Below, piece by piece: positions 12,220-23,334 of a stretch of DNA of 64,000 nt (position 1 is the stretch's first letter; every line of letters starts with the position of its first letter). Both the position numbers and the translations under genes were made by a program. Location of the stretch: positions 507,292,544 through 507,356,543 of the forward strand of contig NC_053037.3 of NCBI RefSeq assembly GCF_002575655.3, written 5' to 3'. The stretch comes from Aegilops tauschii subsp. strangulata (lineage: Eukaryota > Streptophyta > Magnoliopsida > Poales > Poaceae). Below the pieces are notes generated by a model that was not told the DNA's origin, searched no databases, and saw nothing but the letters and a program-made list of their open reading frames with translations.

Positions 12220-13269
12220 TGATGTCTACTACACAACCTTCTTCTTGTATACGTTGTTGGGCCTCCAAGTGCAGAGGTTTCTAGGACAGTAGCAAATTTC
12301 CCTCAAGTGGATGAACTAAGGTTTATCAATCCGTGGGAGGCGTAGGATGAACATGGTCTCTCTCAAGCAACCCTGCAACCAAATAACAAAGAGTCTCTTG
12401 TGTCCCCAACACACCCAATACAATGGTAAATTGTATAGGTGCACTAGTTCGGCGAAGAGATGGTGATACAAGTGCAATATGGATGGTAGATATAGGTTTT
12501 TGTAATCTGAAAATATAAAAACAGCAAGGTAACTAGTGATAAAAGTGAGCACAAACGGTATTGCAATGCTAGGAAACAAGGCCTAGGGTTCATACTTTCA
12601 CTAGTGCAAGTTCTCTCAACAATAATAACATAATTGGATCATATAACTGTCCCTCAACATGCAACAAAGAGTCACTCCAAAGTCACTAATAGCGGAGAAC
12701 AGACGAAGAGATTATGGTAGGGTACGAAACCACCTCAAAGTTATTCTTTCCGATCAATCCATTGGGCTATTCCTATAAGTGTCACAAACAGCCCTAGAGT
12801 TCGTAGTAAAATAACACCTTAAGACACACATCAACCAAAACCCTAATGTCACCTAGATACTCCAATGTCACCTCAAGTATCCGTGGGTATGATTATACGA
12901 TATGCATCACACAATCTCAGATTCATCTATTCAACCAACACATAGAACCTCAAAGAGTGCCCCAAAGTTTCTAACGGAGAGTCAAGACGAAAACGTGTGC
13001 CAACCCCTATGCATAGGTTCATGGGCGGAACCCGCAAGTTGATCACCAAAACATACATCGAGTGAATCAATAGAATAACCCATTGTCACCACGGTTATCC
13101 CACGCAAGACATACATCAAGTGTTCTCAAATGATTAAAGACTCAATCCGATAAGGTAACTTCAAAGGGAAAACTCAATCCATTACAAGAGAGTAGAGGGG
13201 GAGAAACATCATAAGATCCAACTACAATAGCAAAGCTCGCGATACATCAAGATCGTATCACCTCAAGAA

Positions 13270-13312
<43 letters not shown>

Positions 13313-13895
13313 AAACACATAGCTACTGGTACATACCTTTCATCCCCAAGGGTGAACTACTCCCTCCTTGTCATGGAGAGCGCCGGGATGATGAAGATGG
13401 CCACCGGTGAGGGTTCCCCCTCCGGCAAGGTGCTGGAACAGGGTCCTGATTGGTTTTTGGTGGCTAGAGAGGCTTGCGGCGGCGGAACTCCCGATCTATT
13501 CTGTTCTCCGATGGTTTTAGGGTATATTGGTATATATAGGAGGAAGAAATACGTTAGGGGAGCCACGAGGGGCCCACGAGGGTGGAGGGCGCGCCCAGGG
13601 GGTGGGCGCGCCCCCTGCCTCGTGCATCCCTCGTTGCTTTCCTGACGTGCACTCCAAGTCTCCCGGGTTGCTTTCTTTCCAAAAATAACTTCTCCAGAAG
13701 GTTTCATTCCGTTTGATATTCCTTTTCTTCGAAACACTGAAAGAAGGGAAAAACAGGGACTGGCACTGGGCTCTGGGTCAATAGGTTAGTCCCAAAAATA
13801 ATATAAAAGTGTTTAATAAAGCCCATAAACATCCAAAACAGATAATATAATAGCATGGAACAATAAAAAATTATAGATACGTTGGAGACGTATCA
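12220..13895 (-). repeat. 5' LTR of element B
   Basis: The 1676-bp LTR contains a (GA)n tract at about 13271-13310 that is much shorter in the other LTR. It ends in GGAGACGTATCA at 13895, followed by the target duplication GAGTC. Confidence 0.9.
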
Positions 13896-15302
13896 GAGTC
13901 CAAATGCAACAAAACTTCATGGAGATTTTTTATGGACCAGAAGACACCCAATGGGCCAAGGCAGCGCCTGGGGTGCTCCGAGGGGAGCACAACCCACCAG
14001 GGCGCGCCAGGAGGCCAGGCGCGCCCTGGTGGGTTGTGCCCACCTCGGGTGCCCCCCGGACCGCCTCTTTGCTCTATAAATACCCCAATATTCCAGAAAC
14101 CCTAGGGGAGTCGACGAAAATCGATTCCAGCTGCCGTAGAGTCTAGAACCACCAGATCCAATCTAGACACCATCACCGAGGGGTTCACCACTTCCATTGG
14201 TGCCTCTTCGATGATCCGTGAGTAGTTCTTTGTAGACCTTCGGGTCCGTAGTTAGTAGCTAGATGGCTTCCTCTCTCTCGTTTGATTCTCAATACAATGG
14301 TCTCTTGGAGATCCATATGATGTGACTCTTTTTGCGATGTGTTTATTGGGATCGGATGAACTTTGAGTTTATGATCGGATCTATCTTTTTATATCCGTGA
14401 AAGTTATTTGAGTTTCTTTGATCTCTTATATGCATGATTGCTTATAGCCTCGTATTTGTTCTCCGATATTTGGGTTTTGTTTGGCCAACTTGATCTATTT
14501 ATCTTGCAATGGGAAGAGGTGCTTTGTAGTGGGTTCGATCTTACGGTGCTTGATCCCAGTGACAGAAGGGGAACCGACACGTATGTATCGTTGCTACTAA
14601 GGATAAAATGATGGGGTCTATCTCTACATAGATAGATCTTGTCTACATCATGTCATCATTCTTATTGCATTACTCCGTTTCTCCATGAACTTAATACACT
14701 AGATGCATCCTGGATAGCGGTCAATGTGTGGAGTAATAGTAGTAGATGCAGGCAGGAGTCGGTCTACTAATCTTGGACGTGATGCCTATATAATGATCAT
14801 TGCCTGGATATCATCATGATTATTTGAAGTTCTATCAATTGCCCAACAGTAATTTGTTCACCCACCGTTTGCTATTTTTCTCGAGAGAAGCCACTAGTGA
14901 AACCTACGGCCCCCGGGTCTCTTTCTCATATTATTTGCCTTTGCGATCTACTTTTCCTTTGCTTTTATTTTCAGATTTATTAAAGCAAAAATACAAAATA
15001 CCTTGCTGCAATTTATTCTTATTTATTTTATTTGGCGTTTGATCTATCAATCTACTACAACTTACTTCACGTCTGTTTGCCTATCTTGGGGCGCCGCTAC
15101 CCGAAAGGGATTGACAACCCCTTTTACACGTCGGGTTGCGAGTATTTTTTATTTGTGTGCATGGGCTGTTTACGTTGTGTTGCTTGGTTCTCCTACTGGT
15201 TCGATAACCTTGGTCTCATAACTAAGGGAAATACCTACCGCCGCTGTGCTGCATCATCCCTTCCTCTTTGGGGAAATACTGACGTAGCTTCAGGCCGCAT
15301 CA
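13896..15302 (+). mobile_element. 3' LTR of Gypsy element E2, right part
   Basis: This continues the LTR begun at 5367; together the parts make about 1.6 kb. A TATA box (CTATAAATA) lies near 14071-14079. The LTR ends in GCCGCATCA at 15302 and abuts the tail of an Angela-like 5' LTR, so E2 inserted into that LTR. The left flank of E2 is lost, so no target duplication can be shown. Confidence 0.85.
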
Positions 15303-15368
15303 ATCTCCTAGATAGATCTTGCGTGAGCGTAGGAATTTTTTTGAAATTGCATGCTACGTTACCCAACA
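15303..15368 (+). mobile_element. Tail of the 5' LTR of Angela-2 (Copia)
   Basis: These 66 bp match the last bases of the 3' LTR at 37773-37838 and end in ACCCAACA. The rest of this LTR was displaced by E2 and is not in view to the left. Confidence 0.85.
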
Positions 15369-16692
15369 GTGGCATCCGAGCCAGGTCTATGCGTAGATGA
15401 TATGCACGAGTAGAACACAAAGAGTTGTGGGCGGTGATCGTCATACTGCTTACCACCAATGTCTTATTTTGATTCGGCGGTACTGTTGGATGAAGCGGCC
15501 CGGACCAACCTTACATGACCACGTTCATGAGACCGGTTCCACCGACAGACATGCAACTAGTTTTGCATAAAGGTGACTGGCGGGTGTCTGTTTCTCCTAC
15601 TTTAGTTGAATCAAATTTGACTGCGGCCGGTCCTTATTGAAGGTTAAAACAGCAAACTTGATAAATCACCATTGTGGTTTTGATGCGTAGGTAAGAACGG
15701 TTCTTGCTAGAAGCCCGTAGAAGCCACGTAAAACTTGCAACAACAAAGTAGAGGACATCTAACTTGTTTTTGCAGGGCATGTTGTGATGTGATATGGTCA
15801 AGACATGATGTGATATACGTTATTGTATGAGATGATCATGTTTTGTAAAATTATCGGCAACCGGCAGGAGCCTTATGGTTGTCTCTTTATTCTATGAAAT
15901 GCAAATGCCATGTAATTGCTTTACTTTATCACTATGCGTTAGCGATGGAGACGACCACGATGCTACGATGGAGATCAAGGTGTCGAGCCGGTGACAATGG
16001 AGATCATGACGATGCTTTGGAGATGGAGATCAAAAGCACAAGATGATGATGGCCATATCATGTCACAAAGTTTGATTGCATGTGATGTTTATCTTTTATG
16101 CATCTTATTTTGCTTAGTACGACGGTAGCATTATAAGATGATCCCTTAACTAAATTTCAAGGTATAAGTGTTCTCCCTGAGTATGCACTGTTGCGACAGT
16201 TCATAGTTTTGAGACACCACGTGATGATCGGGTGTGATAGACTCTACGTTCACATACAATGGGTGCAAGACAGTTTTGCACATGCGGAATACTCAGGTTA
16301 AACTTGACGAGCCTGGCATGTACAGACAAGGCCTCGGAACACTGGAGACCGAAAGGTCGAACGTGAATCATATAGTAGATATGTTCAACATAGAGATGTT
16401 CACCATCTCACGTAATGATCGGACATGGTTTAGTTGATTTGGATAACGTATCATTTAGATGACTTGAGGGATGTCTATCTAAGTGGGATTTCTCAAGTAA
16501 TTTGATTAATTGAAATTTAATTTATCATGAACTTAGTCCTGATAGTATTTGCAAATTATGTTGTAGATCAATAGCTCGCGTTGTAGGCTCCCCTATGTTT
16601 TTGATATTTTCCTAGAGAAAACTAAGTTGAAAGATGATAGTAGCAATAATACGGACTGGGTTCATGGTCTGAGGATTATCCTCATTGCTGCA
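15369..16692 (+). mobile_element. Primer-binding site, leader and gag start of Angela-2 (Copia)
   Basis: The initiator tRNA-Met-type primer site TGGCATCCGAGCCAGG is at 15370-15385. The following 1.2 kb is the inverse-orientation counterpart of the leader of Angela-1 (29047-30302). A decayed gag start lies at about 16570-16690 and matches the first 40 or so codons of Angela-1 gag, but has no usable frame. It breaks at about 16692 into the primer-site region of element A. Confidence 0.85.
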
Positions 16693-16770
16693 TAGATAAA
16701 GCAAACAAGCACACACGAGAATATTCACCCCACGCTATAACTCCCCGGCAACGACGCCAGAAAAAGGTCT

Positions 16771-18282
16771 TGATAACCCACAAGTATAGGGGATCAATTG
16801 TAGCCTCTTTTGATAAGTAAGAGTGTCGAACTCAACGAGGAGCTAAAGGTAGAACAAATATTCCCTCAAGTTCTATCGACCACCGATACAACTCTACGCA
16901 CGCTTGACGTTCGCTTTACCTAAAACAAGTATGAAACTAGAAGTACTTTGTAGGTGTAACGGGGTAGGTTTGCAAGAATATAAAGAGCACGTAAATAAAA
17001 ACTAGGGCTGTTTAGATAAAGACACAATAAAGTTAGTAAGCGGGTGTGGAAAAGTGGTGGTAGGAGTTGTGAAATTGTCCCTAAGCAATTGACTACGTTA
17101 CTAGACCGATAGCAAGTTTTATGTGGGAGAGGCCACTGCTAGCATGTCATCCCTGACTTAGAATTCTATGCACTTATGGTTGGAACTATTAGCAAGCATC
17201 CGCAACTACTAGCGTTCATTAAGGTAAAACCCAACCATAGCATTAAGATATATTGGTCCCCCTTCAATCCCGTATGCATCAATTTCTATGCTAGGTTGAA
17301 GCTTCTGTCACTCTTGCCCTCCAATACATAGTCCTATCAACATACAACTAACCCTATGGTGTGATCCACGCGCGCGCTCATATGATGGGCACCAAAGGAC
17401 AGCAACATAACCACAAGCAAATTAAACCAATCATAGCAAGTCACCAATTACCGATAGGACAACAAAAATCTACTCAGACATCATAGGATGGCAACACATC
17501 ATTGGATAATAATATGAAGCATAAAGCACCATGTTCAAGTAGAGGGTACAGCGGGTTCCGGGAGAGTGGACCGCTGTAGATAGATGCGGGAAGGTGTTGG
17601 AGATGTTGATGAAGATGACGGAGGTGTTGGTGTAGATTGCGGTGATGATGATGGCCCCGGCGGCGTTCCGGCGGCACCGGGAGAGAGGGGGAGAGAGACC
17701 CCCCTTCTTCTTCTTCTTCCTTGACCTTCTCCCTAGATGGGAGAAGGGTTTCCCCTCTGGTCCATGGCCTCCATGGCATGGGAGGGGGCGAGAGCCCCTC
17801 CGAGATTGGATCTGTCTCTCTATCTCTCTCTGTTTCTGCGCTCCAGATTATGGGCTTTCACCGTTTCTTATATTCCCGGAGATCCGTAACTCCGATTGGG
17901 CTGAAATTTGAACACGATTTCTATCCAGATATTGGCTTTCTTGCGGCGAAAGAAGGGCACCAACCGCCTTACGGGGTGGCCACGAGGGTCAGGGGCACGC
18001 CCCCCTGCCTCGTGGCCCCCTCGGGCATCGTCGCGCGTTGATTCTTCTTCCCAAAAATCACATATATTCCAAAAAAATCTCCGTCAGTTTTTATCCCTTT
18101 TGGACTCCGTTTGATATGGATTTTCTGTGAGACAAAAACATGCAACAAACAGGAACTGGCACTGGGCACTGGATCAATATGTTAGTCCCAAAAATAGTAT
18201 AAAAAGTTGCCAAAAGTATGTAAAAGTTGTAGAATATTGGCATGGAACAATCAAAAATTATAGATACGACGGAGACGTATCA
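16771..18282 (-). repeat. Left LTR of element A
   Basis: The LTR runs from TGATAACCCACAAG at 16771 to GGAGACGTATCA at 18282 (1512 bp). It carries a primer-site stub on one side and a polypurine tract on the other, so it served as an internal LTR of a longer tandem structure. Confidence 0.85.
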
Positions 18283-18296
18283 ACATCCTCAAGCTT

Positions 18297-21001
18297 AATT
18301 CCTGCTCGTCCTTGAGTAGGTAAATGATAAAAAAGATAATTTTTTATGCGGAATGCTACCTAGCATAATCTTGATAATGTAATCTAATCATGGCATGAAT
18401 ATTAAGACACCAGTGATTCAAAGCAATAGTCTATCATTTGACATTAAGATAATAATACTTCAAGCATAATAATAAAGCAATCATGTCTTTTCAAAAATAA
18501 CATGGCCAAAGAAAGTTATCCCTACAAAATCATATAGTCTGGCTATGCTCCATCTTCACAACACAAAATATTCAAATCATGCACAACCTCGATGACAAGC
18601 CAAGCAATTGTTTCATACTTTTGACGTTCTCAAACCTTTTCAACTTTCACGCGATACATGAGCGTGACCCATGGATATAGCACTATAGGTGGAATAGAAT
18701 ATGATGATGGAGGTTGTGTGGAGAAGACAAAAAGGAGAAAGTCTCACATCGACGCGGCTAATCAACGGGCTATGGAGATGCCCATCAATTGATGTCAATG
18801 CGAGGAGTAGGGATTGCCATGCAACGGATGCACTAGAGCTATAAGTGTATGAAAGCTCAAACTGAAACTAAGTGGGTGTGCATCCAACTTGCTTGCTCAT
18901 GAAGACCTAGGGCATTTGAGGAAGCCCATCATTGGAATATACAAGCCAAGTTCTATAATGAAAAATCCCACTAGTATATGAAAGTGACAAAATAAGAGAC
19001 TCTCTATCATGAAGATCATGGTGCTACTTTGAAGCACAAGTGTGGAAAAAGGATAGTAGCATTGTCCCTTCTATTTTTTTCTTTTTTTATTTGGCCTTCC
19101 TTTTTTATTTGGCCTTTCTCTTTTTTTGGGACAATGCTCTAATAATGATGATCATCACACTTTTATTTACTTACAACTCAAAATTACAACTCGATACTAG
19201 AACAAAGATATGACTCTATATGAATTCCTCCGGCGGTGTACTGGGATGTGCAATGATCTAGCGTAGCAATGACATCAAAAAACGGACAAGCCATGAAAAC
19301 ATCATGCTAGCTATCTTATGATCATGCAAAGCAATATGACAATAAATGCTCAAGTCATGTATATGATGATGATGGAAGTTGCATGGCAATATATCTCGGA
19401 GTGGCTATGAAAATGCCATGATAGGTAGGTATGGTGGCTGTTTTGAGGAAGATATAAGGAGGCTTATGTGTGATAGAGCGTATCGTATCACGGGGTTTGG
19501 ATGCACCGGCGAAGTTTGCACCAACTCTCGAGGTGAGAAAGGGCAATGCACGGTACCAGAGAGGCTAGCAATGATGGAAGGGTGAGAGTGCGTATAATCC
19601 ATGGACTCAAAATTAGTCATAAAGAACTCACAAACTTATTGCAAAAATCTATTAGTCATCGAAACAAAGTACTACGCGCATGCTCCTAGGGGGATAGATT
19701 GGTAGGAAAAGACCATCGCTCGTCCCCGACCGCCACTCATAAGGAAGACATTCAATAAATACCTCATGCTCCGACTTCGTTACATAACGGTTCACCATAC
19801 GTGCATGCTACGGGAATCACAAACTTCGACACAAGTATTTATTAAATTCACAATTACACACTAGCATGACTCTAATATCACCATCTTTATATTGCAAAAC
19901 TATTGCAAGGAATCAAACATATCATATTCAGTGATCTACAAGTTTTATGTAGGATTTTATGACTAACCATGTGAATGACCAGTTCCTGTCAACTCTCTAA
20001 ATAGATAGAAGTGAAGCAAGAGAGTTTAATTCTTTCTACAAAAGATATGTCCACGCTCTAACGAATATAAGTGAAGCAAAAGAGCATTCTACAAATGGCG
20101 GTTTTCTATGTGAAGAGAAACAGGCAATCCAAACTTCAAATGATATAAGCGAAGCACATGAAGCATTCTATAAAGCCATACTCAAAGAATATAAGTGAAG
20201 TGCAAAGAGCATTATATAAATCAACCAAGGACTATCTCATACCAGCATGGTGCATCAAAGAAAAGTGAAAACTAAATGCAAAAGACACTCCAAGATTTGC
20301 ACATAACGCATGAACGAAACGAATCCGAAAACATACCGATACTTGTTGAAGAAAGATGGGATGCCTTCCGGGGCATCCCCAAGCTTGAGCTCTTGCCTCT
20401 CCTCCTTTTCCTCATATCGAGACCTCCTCGATCCTCGAACACTTCATCCACACAAAACTCAACAGAAAGTTCGGTGAGATCCGTTTGTATAATAAAGCAA
20501 ATCACTACTCTAAGTACTGTTGCAAACCAATTCATATTTTGTTTTTGCATTTTAGCTACTGTAATATAACTTTTCCATGGCTTAATCCACTGATAGAAAT
20601 TGATAGTTTCATCAAAACAAGCAAACTATGCATCAAAAACGGAATCTGTCTTAAACATGACAGTCTGTAGTAATCTGAACATTCACCATACTTCTGGTAC
20701 TCCAAAAATTCTGCCAAAATTAGGAAAAATAAACAATTTGTATATAAAGATAGTACAAAACGTTTCAGATCCGTTTGACGTTCCAGTAAAAAATGTAAAA
20801 TCGTGCACTAGAGCCAAAGTTTCTGTTTTGCACCGCACAAACCAACAAGCAATGTAAACATCCTAAAGGAAAATCTTGGCACATTATTTTTGTTTTAAAA
20901 CTATATAAAAGCACACAACAGAAATAAATGACTCTCTAAAACTTCCGGGTTGTCTCCCTGGCAGCGCTTTCTTTAAAGCCATTAAGCTAGGCATATAGTG
21001 C
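18297..21001 (-). repeat. 3' untranslated interior of element A
   Basis: This stretch is colinear with the 3' untranslated region of element B and likewise lacks a supported coding sequence. It carries a polypurine-tract-like hairpin at 20356-20386 (GATGCC, six bases, GGCATCCCCAAGCTT). Confidence 0.75.
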
Positions 21002-22342
21002 TCAAGTAATGGATCCACCCGGATCCCAAGGTATATCAAAGCCAATTTTAATTAACAATGATTTGTGATTTAGTAGTGAGCACAAAGTAACATATATCAT
21101 GCAACAACGAAGTCTAACTCTCTTCCTATGCATCGGCATGTCATAAAAGAACAATTCATGCACACAAAGTAAAGGCCAATACATAGTATAAACAGTTTCT
21201 TGCAATTTTATCATATTGGAAACATGGGGAGGCGGAGATGTAGTTCCTCTCTCATAATAATTGAAAGTAGGAGCAGCAAGCACATGCATATTGTATCTAT
21301 CAAAATCATCATGTGTAGTAGTAAAACGCAACCCATCAATATAATCCTTAATAAGGGCAAACTTCTCCGATATAGTGTAGTCGGGAGAATTCAAAAAGAT
21401 AATAGGACTATCATGCATGGGTGCAATAGCAACAATTTCATGTTTAACATAAGGAACTATAGCAAGTTCATCTCTATAACCATAATTCATATTGGCATCT
21501 TGGCCACAAGCATAGCAAGCATCATCAAAAAGGGATATTTCAAAAGAATCAACGGGATCATAACAATCATCATAGCATTCATCCTTCGGTAAGCACGAAG
21601 GGAAATTAAACAACGTATGAGTTGAAGAGTTACTCTCATTAGAAGGTGGGCACGGGTAGCTAATCCGCTCTTCCTCCTTTTGTTCTTCGCTCTCCTCATC
21701 ATCATTTTCATCCAATGAGCCCACAGTTTCATCAATTCCTTCTTCCATAGACTCCTGCAAAATATTAGTCTCATCTTGAACAGCGGAGGAGTCCTCAATA
21801 TATGGTTTAACATAGGAATTAGAAGCATAATTATCATAACAATATTTAAGTATGGCAAAACTTTCAGATTTGTAAAGAGTAGCATCATACGTTTCAATTA
21901 AAGAAGCAATTTCATAAGCACCCTTAAAAGCAACAAATTCTTCAATTTGTTGAACATCATAGTAATTATAAACACCCTTAGCATACGAAGATACGATTCC
22001 ATTATCACTAAAATCACATTGGTAGGCAAGGTGTTTCTTAGGGTTTTCAGAACAACAAGTGAAATCATATATTTCACATAAATTCCAAGCATAGCATTCT
22101 AAACGATGAATTTGATGCAGTAAAAGTTTCCCTTTTTGAGATAAGCGGTGTCGCACATAACGAGCATGCTCATCTAAAGATTTGCCCTCAACTAAGCTAG
22201 TTGGGGTTTCAGCACGAGCACATAGGGATCGAAGATGATCCAAGTAAAAAGCTTCAGTAGTGTGATAGATTTTGAGTGGTTCTTCAACCATTGGTGTAGT
22301 AGGTACAACTAATTTTTTTGGTATTTTACGTTTCCTACCCAT
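21002..22342 (-). CDS. Uninterrupted gag-like orphan protein of non-autonomous Gypsy element A
   Basis: I choose the Met of MGRKRK (22340-22342) as start. An in-frame Met nine codons upstream (22369) is possible, but the basic MGRKRKIPKKL looks like a genuine N-terminus. The frame gives 446 residues. A Cys/His cluster near residues 96-109 (CC, six residues, H, four residues, C) resembles the zinc knuckle of element B but lacks one Cys at the usual spacing. The middle is acidic (a DDEESEEQKEEE stretch around residue 220). The C-terminal part carries MPMHRKRVRLR, matching IPMHRKWVRLK in element B. No protease, reverse transcriptase or integrase is present. It probably helps package the element RNA; this is inferred only from position and the knuckle. 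Its openness over 1.3 kb, against the broken copy in B, suggests more recent activity. Confidence 0.6.
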   Translation of the reverse strand: MGRKRKIPKKLVVPTTPMVEEPLKIYHTTEAFYLDHLRSLCARAETPTSLVEGKSLDEHARYVRHRLSQKGKLLLHQIHRLECYAWNLCEIYDFTCCSENPKKHLAYQCDFSDNGIVSSYAKGVYNYYDVQQIEEFVAFKGAYEIASLIETYDATLYKSESFAILKYCYDNYASNSYVKPYIEDSSAVQDETNILQESMEEGIDETVGSLDENDDEESEEQKEEERISYPCPPSNESNSSTHTLFNFPSCLPKDECYDDCYDPVDSFEISLFDDACYACGQDANMNYGYRDELAIVPYVKHEIVAIAPMHDSPIIFLNSPDYTISEKFALIKDYIDGLRFTTTHDDFDRYNMHVLAAPTFNYYERGTTSPPPHVSNMIKLQETVYTMYWPLLCVHELFFYDMPMHRKRVRLRCCMIYVTLCSLLNHKSLLIKIGFDIPWDPGGSIT

Positions 22343-22463
22343 AACTAAAGATAGAAAACAAGAGCACAAAATAAAAAAAATACTTAGTGATCAAGCAAAC
22401 AAGCACACACGAGAAAATTCACGCCACGCAATAACTCCCCGGCAACGGCGCCGAAAAAGGTCT

Positions 22464-23334
22464 TGATAACCCACAAGTATAGGGGATCAATTGTAGCCTC
22501 TTTCGATGGTAAGAGTGTCGAACCCAACATGGAGCTAAAGGCAGAACAAATATTCCCTCATGTTCTATCGACCACCGACACAACTCTACGCACGCTTGAC
22601 GTTCGCTTTACCTAAAACAAGTATGAAACTAGAAGTACTTTGTAGGTTTAACGGGATAGGTTTGCAAGAATATAAAGAGCACGTAAATAAAAACTAGGGG
22701 CTGTTTAGATAAAGACACAATAAAGTTAGTATAGCGAGTGTGGAAAAGTGGTGGTGGGAGTTGTGAAATTGTCCCTAAGCAATTGACTACGTTACTAGAC
22801 CGATAGCAAGTTTTATGTGGGAGAGGCCACTGCTAGCATGTCATCCCTGACCTGGAATTCTATGCACTTATGGTTGGAACTATTAGAAAGCATCTACAAC
22901 TACTAATGTTCATTAAGGTAAAACCCAACCATATCATTAAGATATATTGGTCCCCCTTCAATCCCGTATGCATCAATTTCTATGCTAGGTTGAAGCTTCT
23001 GTCACTCTTGCCCTCCAATACATAGTCCTATCAACATACAACTAACCCTATGGTGTGATCCACGTGCGCGCTCATATGATGGGCACCAAAGGACAGCAAC
23101 ATAACCACAAGCAAATTAAACCAATCATAGCAAGTCACCAATTACCGATAGGACAACAAAAATCTACTCAGACATCATAGGATGGCAACACATCATTGGA
23201 TAATAATATGAAGCATAAAGCACCATGTTCAAGTAGAGGGTACAGCGGGTTGCGGGAGAGTGGACCGCTGTATATAGATGGGGGAAGGTGATGGAGATGT
23301 TGGTGAAGATGACGGAGGTGTTGGTGTAGACTAC
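22464..23334 (-). repeat. Right (5') LTR of element A, left part
   Basis: This is 871 bp of LTR, interrupted by Angela-1 between 23334 and 32035. The primer-binding site of A lies immediately outside at 22436-22453, with one base missing in GGCGCC-GAAAA. Confidence 0.9.

Larger units (their letters stand above)
5559..13895 (-). mobile_element. Complete non-autonomous Gypsy-like LTR retrotransposon (element B)
   Basis: The 8337-bp element has TG...CA termini and the perfect 5-bp target duplication GAGTC on both sides. The LTRs are 5559-7228 (3' LTR) and 12220-13895 (5' LTR). By eye they differ at about 2-3% of positions plus two microsatellite length changes, so the insertion is recent. The polypurine tract is at 7229-7242 and a tRNA-Asp-type primer-binding site at 12193-12209. 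The 5-kb interior holds one decayed gag-like reading frame (10050-12033) and no protease, integrase or reverse transcriptase. It must have used enzymes from a partner element. The family resembles Sabrina-type elements, from memory. Confidence 0.9.
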
